64,000 nt of DNA, from assembly GCA_009746045.1 (NCBI GenBank), contig RPFO01000348.1, forward strand, positions 1,672,801-1,736,800. The letters are read 5' to 3'. Shown one piece after another: positions 23,344 through 34,000 of the stretch (positions are counted from its first letter, which is position 1; the number at the start of each line of letters is the position of its first letter). A model generated the notes under the pieces. The model made no database searches. It was not told where the DNA came from and saw only the letters and a program-made list of their open reading frames with translations. The position numbers and the translations under genes are program-made. This stretch comes from Mesostigma viride (Eukaryota > Streptophyta > Mesostigmatophyceae > Mesostigmatales > Mesostigmataceae).

Positions 23344-24663
23344 GGGCTCTACAGAGCTGACAGAGGCTGAGCTTTATACTCCTGGTATTCAGCAAACGTC
23401 TCTCAAGGTGTTGCTTTCCTTGTTTTTGCATCAGCTTAATACAGGGAAGGATTATGTGTGTAAAGCCACAGATATCAAAAGAGCCTTTCTAAAGGGGGAC
23501 CCTGCCATAGCACAGCAGGTCTGGAGAGGTCAGGTATACGTGGTGAATACTCCTAAGGTGTGGCACAGGGATATTGTTCAACCCTTGTTGAGGCCAAACC
23601 TGGGGGTTGAAGGGTTGCAGTCAGCTCCAAAAATTTTTAGGCTGTCTGCACAGGAGGTATTCATGAAGCTAGGGGCCACCTATGATGACATTGACCCTTG
23701 CTTGTTTGTCATCCCACACCCTGATGGAATGATGATGTTTGTCTGGCATGGGGATGATCAGTTAATCTCAGGTCCTAGAGCTGCAGTGGATGCTTTCATA
23801 GCTCAGGTGTCTGCCAGTTTTGAGATTGGCAAGCAGCTAGAGCTGGGCAAGGAGCCAGTCAAGTTCTGTGGCATGATGCTTGAGTTGCTGCAGCAGCAGG
23901 GCAGCTGGGTTTGTTCCATGCAGGCCTCTGCTGAATACATTAAGTCTTGTCTGGATGTCCTGCCTGTTCACATCACCCCTGACATGTGCCCTACCATTAG
24001 AGGCAAGCTTGGTTGGCTATGTGCTACATGTGCACCCCACCTGGCTTTTGTGAGCAGGGTAGATGATGAGGTACTACAGGAGGTAGGAGCACGGGCAATC
24101 AAGCAGTTGTTGCATGATGGTCCACCTTTGATGCTTCACTCACTGGACCTGTTTACTCCCATTCACATCACGTGCATGATGGATAGTTCAATGGAGTCCA
24201 GGGTAGTTACCAAGGTTCAAGCCAGAGAGGCTGGATTGTTTTTCCTGCATAACCAAGGTGGGAAGAAGTCACTAGTCTCCTGGTTCAGTAGATTGCACAA
24301 GAGGAAAGCTGTGAGTAGCAATGTAGCTGAATGCAGGGCTGTGGTATCTTCTGTCTTGCATGCAAGGTATCTCAATCACTTGCTGGTCTGGCTTCAACAC
24401 CAGGCTGGTAGCTCTGCAGGAGTGAAAGCACATTTGCTGACTCACTCTCAATCTATCATCTCCTTCCTTGCCAATCCTTTGGCTGTACACTCGGACCTGG
24501 ATTGGATTGTGCTAAAACAGGAATGTGCAAGTACCTGGAGTCTAAAGCCCACGTCAGGGACAAAGACAATGCTGCAGATGCACTGACCAAGGTGCCACAA
24601 GCAGCAGGACCACAATACCAGGTCTTGTATGGGTTGATGAACCCTGGTTACAGTCTGAAGTGA
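23344..24663 (+). pseudogene. Copia-type reverse transcriptase and RNase H
   Basis: The frame opens through RWGSTELTEAELYTPG and contains KATDIKRAFLKGD (Copia -DVK-AFL-G), SAPKIFRLSAQEVFMKLG, DIDPCLFV (the DPCLF hallmark) and MFVWHGDDQLI in place of YVDDLLI. Then come FEIGKQLELGKE and RNase H blocks ITCMMDSS and SWFSRLHKRKAVSSNVAECR. A frameshift near 24515 moves the end to KYLESKAHVRDKDNAADALT, like Copia's ADILTK, and a TGA at 24661-24663. RT and RNase H copy the element RNA. The GDD-type active site with His-Gly before it is unusual for Copia. The 5' side is cut by the 6.8-kb insert. Confidence 0.8.
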
Positions 24664-25038
24664 CTGGCACATTGTACATGTTAGCCCATGACCCCCTGCC
24701 TAATACTGCAGCTGCAAGGCTGCAGTGGCAGCTGGGTAGTTTTCTGACAGTGAGAAGCACTGGTCTAGAAAGTTGGGACATGATGAATGTGTTATTTATT
24801 GAATAAAATTTTGTGAGACACTTGTTTGGATGACCATGACATGCTGGGGCCTGGAGCACCCATCTCACTCAGTTAAGAAACCATGCTTGAGACATGGGGC
24901 CTTTTTAATGCATCTCTTGTACATGTGTGAGGTGACCTTTGGGTCCTAGTAGGTTATCTGACAGTTTTTTAAGGCATTGGGAATGGCTGCGTCCATTTAA
25001 TGGCTATGTGAGTTTCTGTTGAAACCCAAAGAAAACTT

Positions 25039-25046
25039 AAAGTGGG
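25039..25046 (+). promoter_or_regulatory. Polypurine tract
   Basis: AAAGTGGG directly precedes the right LTR. It is the expected plus-strand primer position for reverse transcription and supports the strand assignment. Confidence 0.7.
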
Positions 25047-25425
25047 AGTTAGTCTAAGTCTCCCGCCTGTAGCCTAAGTGGACACGTGCCAGCACCGCCG
25101 GCGCCCAATTGGGTGCTGGGACGGTGCTGGACTAGATCAGTCGTGGCATGGACACGTGGCTAGACTCAGTATGTGATGAGCCGGTACCTCAGTACCGGGA
25201 CTGTAGTTGTCATGTTAGGACTGACTAGATCAGGTTGTAACTGATAGGTTAGTCCGTCCAGGATCAGTAAGTTAGTTTAACTTACGCAAAGTCTGGCCAG
25301 CCATCGTTGACGGCTGGCCAGCAGTATATGTGCCATTCTATCCTAATGCCAAGGTGTCTCGTCGTTCACGCACACACACGCCATTTGGCAGTGCCCAAGC
25401 ATTCCAAGCTTTGTGTTGCATAACT
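25047..25425 (+). repeat. Right LTR (379 bp)
   Basis: Same length and text as the left LTR, apart from one base noticed in TATATGTGCC. Followed at 25426-25430 by the AGGAC duplication. Confidence 0.9.
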
Positions 25426-25430
25426 AGGAC

Positions 25431-25970
25431 CACTCAGTAAGTTAGTAACCCCACAGTGCCATCCAACATGCACAAAAACCATGCTGCAGAGTATTCTGAT
25501 CAGAACCATGCTGCAGAGTATGTTTACAAAGTACAAAGGGGTGGCCACGCACCTCATACGTCTTCATCATCCCTCCAGCATGGCCAGCCTTGTAAATATG
25601 TGCATAGCCTTGACGATGGTATCCCTAACATGCCTAAGCAGCATTTCCTATGTTTCTCCCAGGTTAGAGTGTAAGGTTGATGCCAACCAAGCTAATCAAC
25701 ACAACAACACCTCCTAAACTGTCCTCCCCGGCATGGATGACAAACTGGGACTATGGAGGGCAAGGAACCAAGTAAGAACATGGTATATATAGCTTGCATG
25801 CAGTCATGCATGTCAACCATGGTTGGCTCAGCACATTGTAGTCTTGCGATCACATCATCATAACAAAGGAAAGCTCAAACAACCATTGGTGCCAGCTATC
25901 TACATGCAGTCACACAAATGCAATATCTCCAACATCATCATCACTATAACACTTCCATCCCTGCCGTAGC
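25431..25970. other. No recognisable gene
   Basis: The sequence resumes after the retrotransposon insertion with short frames and a local duplication (ACCATGCTGCAGAGTAT twice at about 25480-25520). No gene is seen. Confidence 0.4.
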
Positions 25971-25974
25971 AATT

Positions 25975-26312
25975 TCGAGTCATGCTTTGCCCATGCAGGG
26001 AGTTACTCCCTGCTGAGAGGCCATGTGTACCCTAGCCATAGCCTAGCCACATACCTTCCACCCCATATGTCATGCAGGCCTTCTAGGCCCTCTCCTCAAG
26101 CCCCCCCTGGGTGCCTGTGCTTGTTTAGGAGGCATGAACCATCATGGAGGTGCAGGTGCACCTAGTGCACCCAGAGCAGGTGATAGTCGAGTACATCCTA
26201 CACCTGCAGGTTGTCGCCCTGATTGTATTACAAACCCATAGATGCCCCTTTCTCAGGGCTATGGGTTACATATGCTCCCCACGGAGCTATGATTTTAATT
26301 AATTAATTAATC
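25975..26312 (+). mobile_element. LINE 3'-end fragment (ORF1-only family)
   Basis: GCAGGGAGTTACTCCCTGCT, the GGTGCACCTAGTGCACCC segment and GGGCTATGGGTTACATATGC followed by TCCCCACGGAGC lead to a (TTAA)n tail at about 26295-26312. The same blocks, reverse-complemented, form the 3' region of the copy at 51007-51430. The fragment lacks ORF1 and is 5'-truncated. Confidence 0.7.
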
Positions 26313-27185
26313 CCTGCACGATAAAATGCAAAGAAACCATTGGCGGCCCTTCACCGCATGAGCGCTGTGATGCCGCTGCGGCCTGTGAGGAGCTCTAGGG
26401 TGCGTCACTCTCAAACAACAAGAAGCGTCCATACGCACAACATGCTTGCCAGAACACGTTTTATGAAATGCCTTATACCTTCCCGAAGAGCTATAGGCTG
26501 CGACTGAAGCGGCCCTGATCACGACATCAACGAAAACAATCTAAAGCTGCCAGGTATTCGACAACACAACGGCAAGCGACGGCGAGCTAGCTGGCGGAAA
26601 CTGCCCAAAAAGAACGCAAAAAACCTTGAACGATGAGCTCATAGAAGAAAGCACCGATAGCAGATAACGTTCGCGACAAATCTGTACCTTGCCCTCGATC
26701 GTAAATCCCTCGCCCAGGCGCGCAACAACAGCTGTTCTTCCATGGACAGGTCAGACACGCACTGCGCAGGTCTGAACAATTACTTACCGATAATGGCCGA
26801 AAATCTGGCAAAAAGCACCAGATCGGTTTAGAATTCGATGCAACCGATATTAATGCCTGCTTCAAGGTCAGAACAGCCCCCCAAACCGCTATTTTACAGC
26901 CGCTATCATGAATTCTATTTCATTCCGCGCGACCAAAAAATTCAGATTACCCCCCATGCCGATGGCATAAAAAAACAACAGCGATATTGTAAACCAGCTG
27001 ATTTCCGCCACAAACTAACATCATAAACTCATCTCCTTTTAGATTCGAGTAAAATTTTTGCATTTCGCCTGCCCTAGTGTGGTAGTTTCGCCTGAACGCA
27101 GTCGCCATGGCCACTTCAGCAAGGGGTGCGCGCACCGTGCACGTGAAATTTGTGACCTTCGGCTCCGGCGCGAATTTTTTGGCGC
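26313..27185. other. No recognisable gene
   Basis: AT-rich sequence with short frames on both strands. I recognise no domain or RNA. Confidence 0.4.
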
Positions 27186-27189
27186 CAAA

Positions 27190-27310
27190 AAATTCGGGGG
27201 TGTCCCGTCCCCTTAATCATATTTATGGTCCCCCATCATAACTGGATTTTTATCACATGCCTAGGTATGGTTTCCAGAAAAGTGCCCTTTTGGGGTGTCA
27301 TGTCCCCTTA
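27190..27310 (-). repeat. Copy of the foldback-element core
   Basis: GTCCCCTTAATCATATTTATGG and TCCAGAAAAGTGCCCTTTTG match the complement of about 9715-9830. Only the central part of the foldback element is present. Confidence 0.6.
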
Positions 27311-27314
27311 ATCC

Positions 27315-27455
27315 TGCTCCTGGAGCTCCTGAACCTTGGTGGTGATGGCGGCGGTGGTAGAGGTTGCCTGGCTCTAGAGCAGGTCCGCCTAGGAGGCGCG
27401 AGTCTCGAGGGGTCATCGCCATGCAGCCCTACCGGCAGGTTGGGCGGCGATGGCG
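27315..27455 (-). pseudogene. ORF1 fragment of the ORF1-only LINE
   Basis: Read on the minus strand, the block around CCAGGAGC...CACC and GGCGGACCTGCTC aligns with about 4095-4185 of the plus-strand copy (the ADLLRS ... KLQELEDH region). It covers only about 45 codons, is degenerate, and has no element ends. Confidence 0.5.
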
Positions 27456-27459
27456 GTGA

Positions 27460-28070
27460 TTTCATGTAATTAATTGTAAAGCTAAGTCACATCAGCATAA
27501 ATCCTCAATGAATGGTGGAATGAAATGGGAGTGCCTAACCGCCGCGAGTAAGTACTGATACACTTGACAAGCAGTCACCCTCGGGCTCCGGGAGAGGCCT
27601 TCATATTCTCCCAAACCGGCGCCCTAGAAATGCGTTCCAAGCCTGTCCGTGGGCCCGGCCTCTGTTCCATGGGGCAGCCTTACAGAGCACATCCGCTATG
27701 CTTTTGCTATATGTCGCTAGCATTACTGCACCCACAGTTGGGCCTGCACCATGATACAGAGAGAGTCCTTTGTGGCCTGCCCACTTGAGGAAGCGAGAGA
27801 TGCTAGGGCGCCCTCCCTCCTCGTTGTGTATAGGGGTTGAAGGTTCCTTTATTGCCCGCAACGTGACGCAGTCACGTGCTCTTAAATGTCATGCAAATTA
27901 TGCAAAACAACCTGCACCACTTCAACTGGTGTGCTCTCCATGCATGACATGCACCTCCTCCACGGGGGGGCAAAGGGTTCATGCTCGCAATGGGACTAAG
28001 TGACTCATTGATTGGGCACACACCATGCCACGATCAAATGATCACTAACAGACAACTTTGCCTACTGCTT
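27460..28070. repeat. Mixed interspersed repeat debris
   Basis: Contains CATAAATCCTCAATG, related to text at 5725 and 28520, and CTCGGGCTCCGGGAGAGGCC, related to 1715-1735. No gene is visible before the riboflavin kinase stop codon at 28073. Confidence 0.45.
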
Positions 28071-28072
28071 GC

Positions 28073-31000
28073 CTATTCTGCAAGCAAAAATTCGTCCTTT
28101 TCGTAGTCAGCGAATGGCGGTACTGCCAGCGCGGCTTCTGCGATGCGACCGTCTTCAAGAATGCGCTCCCTCAGGGCCGCCAGCGACGGGAATGGTGCCT
28201 GCACGTGCACATCCACAACGAAGCAAAAAGACCACGAGGCAGAAGTATACACCTAGGAATCTCACTTCTTCTAGAGCAAATGTTTGCAGATCGCATGGGC
28301 ACTAGGTCAACCGCAGCACAGTGTGTGGTAAATGCCCAACCGGATCGGCAACAAAATTCAGGAAGGGGCGGGGAAACATCAAGTGCACATGCTAAGTGCT
28401 AACCCTTGCATGCTTGTCAATCTGCTGTCTCTGCAACCAGGATTGGCGCTGGCAGCTTTAGTACATGGCGGTGCTAATAGCTAAGTAATTAAGAAACACG
28501 TAGACTGCGTCCCGTGAGCATAAATCCTCCATGGTGTAGTCACGGAGATGGAGATGGGAAAGGAGATGGAGACGGTCATGGACACTATCGAACCAGCCAT
28601 GAGTGGTCAGGTTGGGGCGCCACGGCCCGTCCCGCGGTGCTTGCCGAATCTAGTTACACGCGTTTCCCCGTTCACCGACGGGGGGGGGTGCTATGCCTGT
28701 GTCAATTAGCCATATCGTGCTAATTTTCCCTTTTTAATCTCCATCAACCATGTTACAAGCAAAGATACAATTTGTCCTGATACTATCCTCGGTGGTGGCC
28801 GCCGAACGCTCATGTAATTTAATCCCATGTACAGGCAAGCATGTACGGTATGCGACCAACCCAATGATATGCTGCAGCAACGGGGGTGTGAGCCGTGAGG
28901 GAAACAAAACTTTTTCTATCGGCAAGGCATGGGGCCATACCTCTGGGCGGATATAGCCCACCACAACGAGCGCGATATCTTCACCATAAAAGTCCTCCTC
29001 AAACGTGTGGAGGATCCAAGGCTCCTGCGGGAAGAGGTTTCACAGTGCGAGGCCCATCACCGTTTTGTAGTACTGTCATTAGTCTATAGGAATGCATAGC
29101 CAGCCCACGAGCATACTTGGTACACAACTCCCCGTGCTCCTATCGTACGCACAAGGGGGCAGCGCCAGTACCAGCCTACTATTGGTACAACAAATACCAG
29201 GAAGTTGCTACCACCAAGTTGCTGCGTACAGCTATCAAAATCATCAGTATTGGTGTTTACAAGTATGTCTACGTACAAACACTGCCAAAGCATGGCAAAC
29301 CAGGGGGGAACAACCCTGGTGCCTTGTGATGGGACCTGCTCGCGGTTTGCGAGGCGTTTCCAACACGCCCGGACTTGTTTCCTGGTCAACGCAGCAACCA
29401 TACCAGTTTGAACAACCTCGGAACATTTTGGCAACAACCAGGCTGCTGAGATCCACCATCATCCACAGCATGAGCTAGCTGCCAAACGGGGAGTTGGCAT
29501 CGCTATCTAGCGCTGGCACCCTGGCAGGCCCCAGTGTCACCACGACACAAAGCTGTTGTGGCCCAGCACTCGCAAACACGAAGGGGCAATGGTACCTAAC
29601 TGCTAGCACTTGCTACCGCCTGACAAAAAAGCTAACGCCTGGTATCAACTGCTATGATCTGCCACCAACTACAATAATACCCTGGCTGAGCATTGAGTAC
29701 TACTGGACAGGGGCGTGCCACTAATCGAGGGAAACTGCTGTCAATGTGCCATGAACAGCATCCATAGCTCCACAGCAGATCGTCCAGTAGGCCAGAAGCA
29801 AGTGCATTCATTCGGTGCTAAGACGGGAAACCTCGGCAATAAAAGGCGGAGACATTTCTGCTGTCCTGCGGCACATAGGGATCGTACCAAGGTCAGCTCC
29901 CTAGTGCGTGCCACCCAAACCTGACACAAGGCGCACCACCCATACTAGCCTATGCACAAGGTGCAATACTTCTAAAAGCAAAAAAAGGCTCCGCAATGTC
30001 CAGCCAACTTAGACGTCCAGCCAACTACTTGTCGTGGTTAAAGATACTGCCAGATGTCGCTACCAATAGCATGGCCACAAGCTCCGTAAATGAGCCGCGG
30101 CATCGTACAGACACGTAGCTCCACCACAGTTCTACATTATGGCAAGCCAACCCCAAGGCCCTACAATAAATTAGTATGGTTACCCATTCAATGAACATCC
30201 CATTAACAATACCCAACCATGGCCTATCTAATAAATAACACTAAACAGCCTGCATAGGGGGGTCCCTTCCAAAGCCCTAGTATGGTTGTGACTAAACCTC
30301 TTCCATAAAACCAACGACTCAGGCCTGCAGGCAAGAAAACTTCTTACGGCCAAGTGGCAGGCCTCACCATGCTCTTCTCATCTGACATATGTACAAGTGA
30401 CAGTTAGTAGATACTGCGCGTGTGTAGCAGTAATATGAAGCACATCTCCCGGATCAACACATGTGCTGTCTCCACGAGCTGCGTGGCAGCTGGCTGGGTC
30501 ATACTGTAATTATGTGTCATCATAAGTCGCTATAGGTGAAACAGGTGCACAACTGGAGAGTCCCACCAGCTTGTCTCCGTGTTGTCAAAGCCAGGGTTCC
30601 ACCCCAATGCCAGTCGCAAGTCCCCTACCTGGTGCTAGCGAAACTGTGAATTAAGTACTGTTAACTGTAAATAAACTACTATCGATGGACCTATAATAAA
30701 CTACTATCGATGGACCTATAATAAACTACTATAGATGGACATATAACAAACTACTATAGATGGACCTATAATAAACTACTATAGATGGACCTATAACAAA
30801 CTACTATAGATGGACCTATAATAAACTACTATAGATGGACCTATAAGTCGACAGGTGTACAAGCGCGCCCTCACCACGCTCTTCTCGGTGTTTTCGAAAC
30901 AAGGATTCCACCCCACGCTCATCACCATCTTGAACACGCCCTGGTCCCCCACGCGTGCCCAGCCCAGGTAGATGCCGCAGACCGCGTGCGCCAGCACAGG

Positions 31001-34000
31001 ACCAAACGAGGACGCTGGCAGGTTGGCTGCGCGCACTCAAGCCGCCAGCAGGCAGGGGGGGGGGCTATAATCAAGTTGCGAACTGGTAGGGCGAGATGCA
31101 CCAGGAATACACCCGCCCAAGCAGTAGGTGAGGACCAAGCGAGTAGATAGTCGGTTATAAGCCCATTGGTTATGAGCCAATTCATTTAAGCTTGGCCTTG
31201 CAAAGCTACTAATTAAAAAACCTAAACTTGACCTTGCAAAACTACTCATTGAATTCGGAGGGATCCTGAACAGGAGGCAGGAGTCACACCGCACGGCGCG
31301 GGCATACTGCATGGGGCTGCATTTCAATAAAAAACAGGTCAAGGCTGAGACATCAGTCGCCGACCCCCAAACACAAAAGTGCCGGGCCACAAGCCGACTT
31401 TGGTCCACAAACGCTTTATCCTGACAAGGCATGGCCAGCGACGGTGAACGCACAAGCATGCCACCTGCCGGGATGGTCGCAAGCGCGGCACCATGTGTGC
31501 GGCACTGAATCATAGGTGTGAAAGGCAGCTCCCCCTCTGGTTGACTTGGGCTTCAAAACTACATCAGGGAAGGTAACGCTCTGTCCCATTTCATGCGATG
31601 GCTCAACGCGCTTTCATGAACATTGGCTCAAAGAGAACCATGAACATTTTCGGCAACATAATCCCGAATATAGACTCTCTGGGGCCACCGTTAACCGGTC
31701 TGGCACATGCGCTAGTACCTGTACCAGCAGTTGCAAAAGCCCATTTGAGATTGCCGATCGGCAAAATATAAATTTCGAAGACTGTTTTAGACGTACCCTC
31801 CAAAAAGAGCGTAAGGGATGCTTCATTTTGGGCCGAAAGGTTTTAGTACTTGGTGTGCACAGGGCGTGCTACGTAATGTCTCTAGATGTGTGCAGGAGGC
31901 GGAACAAATAGTACCTTGAAAAAAAACTAAACTAGCATACCCTGACCGTTTTCCTCGTAAAATGCAAAATTCAGGCAAGATTTGAGTCGGAAAAAAATCT
32001 TCAAAATTTGTTCTCAGCCACTAGAGCAGATGTTTATAAACATTTGCAAGGATGCGGTACAGCATGCAACGGTTTTGAGCCGCCGTGCCCCAGACACCAC
32101 CGCCCAAGTTCAGAGGGTCTCCCGGCATACTTGACCAAGCCCCCAGTGGGGGGATGTCCCTGTTGGAGTGCGGCTAGGCTCCACGCGGGGGAATAGTAGT
32201 GGGGTTTAAGGATCCCAAGACCTTGCATCATTAGATATCAAATAAATCGAAAGCCATTAAATAAATCGGAAGCGATGGGGGCAGCGGTTGATGATGGAGT
32301 TATTCAAAGGTCCTCACCGGTAGGGATACCAAGAACTTTGGAGCCTCTCCCAAAGCCCTTGACCACCGGACCCCGCATGCGCCACGGTTCGATGGCAAGC
32401 GCGCCACAGATTCCTGCGTGCAAACGAGGTGGTGGTTGAATGCATGTGGCCGCGTACATCGGGCATGCCGAGCGGGCATTAATAGTGCAGAAGGCGACGA
32501 CCTTTAAGGCCACCCTGGCGTGAGCATGCAACTGATTTTCGAAGGGGTGGCCCTCGCGAAGCTGTGTACAGGAACACAAGTAAACAAACACCAACAACGT
32601 GCCAACGTCATGACGGGCAGTAACCATGAAAAAAAAGAAAGCTTTTGTGGCCGTGCGGCAAACTCACGGTCGTTGATGGGCGGCAGCCCCCACCGCTCGG
32701 GTTCAAAGTCCAGCAGCGAGCTCAGCACAACGTCGGCGTGGTGGTACGCGCCGCGGAAGCTCTTGCCCGTCAAGGAGGGGATGGCGACCACACGCATGCC
32801 TGCGGCCTTGCCCGCTGCAACGCCGCTCCTGGGAGTACGCCAAATGCCAGGATGTTGGGTGCCAGCCACGTTGACAACCAGTATCATCCACAGCCAGTCA
32901 GTCAATGTTCCAATTGCCAGGGAATTCAAGTAAGTGAGGGTTCAAATGAGACAGAGTGATCGCACATCCCTGGCACATGGCCAGCCATGAGCATGTAATA
33001 TTTTGCAGCTTCGGTAGACATATCTTGACGGATGTTGTATGAAGCAACCCAGTGTAGATGACCATGGGTGTCCAGGCTAGCAAGCCGTGCACACTATTTG
33101 CCCCCGAGGGCAACACCGGGGGAAAGAACCGGCAGGTCCAGCAGGCAGAGGCAATAGTGGGATGGCCAAGCGCATGCATACATGTATGCATGCAGGCCCG
33201 ATTGGCAGAGGCAATAGTGGCAGGGCCAAGTGCACACACGCATGCATGTAGGACCAGCGAGCTGGGTGAAGAGCGGGCCGAAGGGGCCCGACTCCACTAC
33301 TTCTATCTAAAGCTCCACTCACGACTCTGTTGGCAAAAAAAGAAGACAGCAAACGGTGGGGCAAGCGTGCGCAACTGCCACTCACGGAGCATCCTCGACC
33401 ACCAGACAATTCTTGGGATCCGCGCCCAATCTCTTGGCGGCCTCCAAGTAGCTGGGAGCATTGCGTGCCAAACATGCTCCACAGGGAACCGCAGGGGAGG
33501 GACATGGGGGGGGGGGGAGACGGCAGGTTAGTTGGACTTGGATGGCGTGAGATGGGGAAAAATGGGGAGCTTCCAACAATTTCCACCACCCAGTACCCCA
33601 GTTTGAGGCAAGGATCGCCATCACTGCCGAGTTTGCACTGCGGTTACAACGGACTTGGTGGTGGAGCTCCCGGCCTCAACGGACTTGGTGGTGATGGAGC
33701 TTCCGGCCTCAACAGACTTGGTGGTGAGGGAGCTCCCGGCCTCAACGGACTTGGTAGTGATGGAGCTCCCGGCCTTAACGGACTTGGTGGTGGTGGAGCT
33801 CCTATTCAAACGAGAAATAAAGAAGCTCCCGGCCTCAACAGACTTGGTAGTGATGGAGCTCCTACTAAAAAGAGAAGCTCCAAGCCTCACAGTTTCAAGG
33901 GTTGCAGTGAGGCAGAGCATGCATGACGTCTACAAGAAAGACGGCACCACAAAGTCTCCTGTAGCGTGATGGGGGGGGGGGGAGATTCGGAAGGAGTGGG

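Larger units (their letters stand above)
10618..25430 (+). mobile_element. Full-length LTR retrotransposon with nested insertions
   Basis: Two 379-bp LTRs (10623-11001 and 25047-25425) bound the element. They begin AGTTAGTC and end GCATAACT, so the termini form a 5-bp inverted repeat AGTTA/TAACT instead of the usual TG/CA. The element is flanked by an exact 5-bp duplication, AGGAC, at 10618-10622 and 25426-25430. A purine-rich AAAGTGGG sits directly before the right LTR. Between them lie gag, integrase, a possible protease-like segment and Copia-type RT/RNase H. The internal region is broken by a 480-bp and a 6.8-kb DNA transposon plus several frameshifts. I found one LTR mismatch by eye, so insertion looks recent, yet the copy is inactive. 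Confidence 0.9.
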
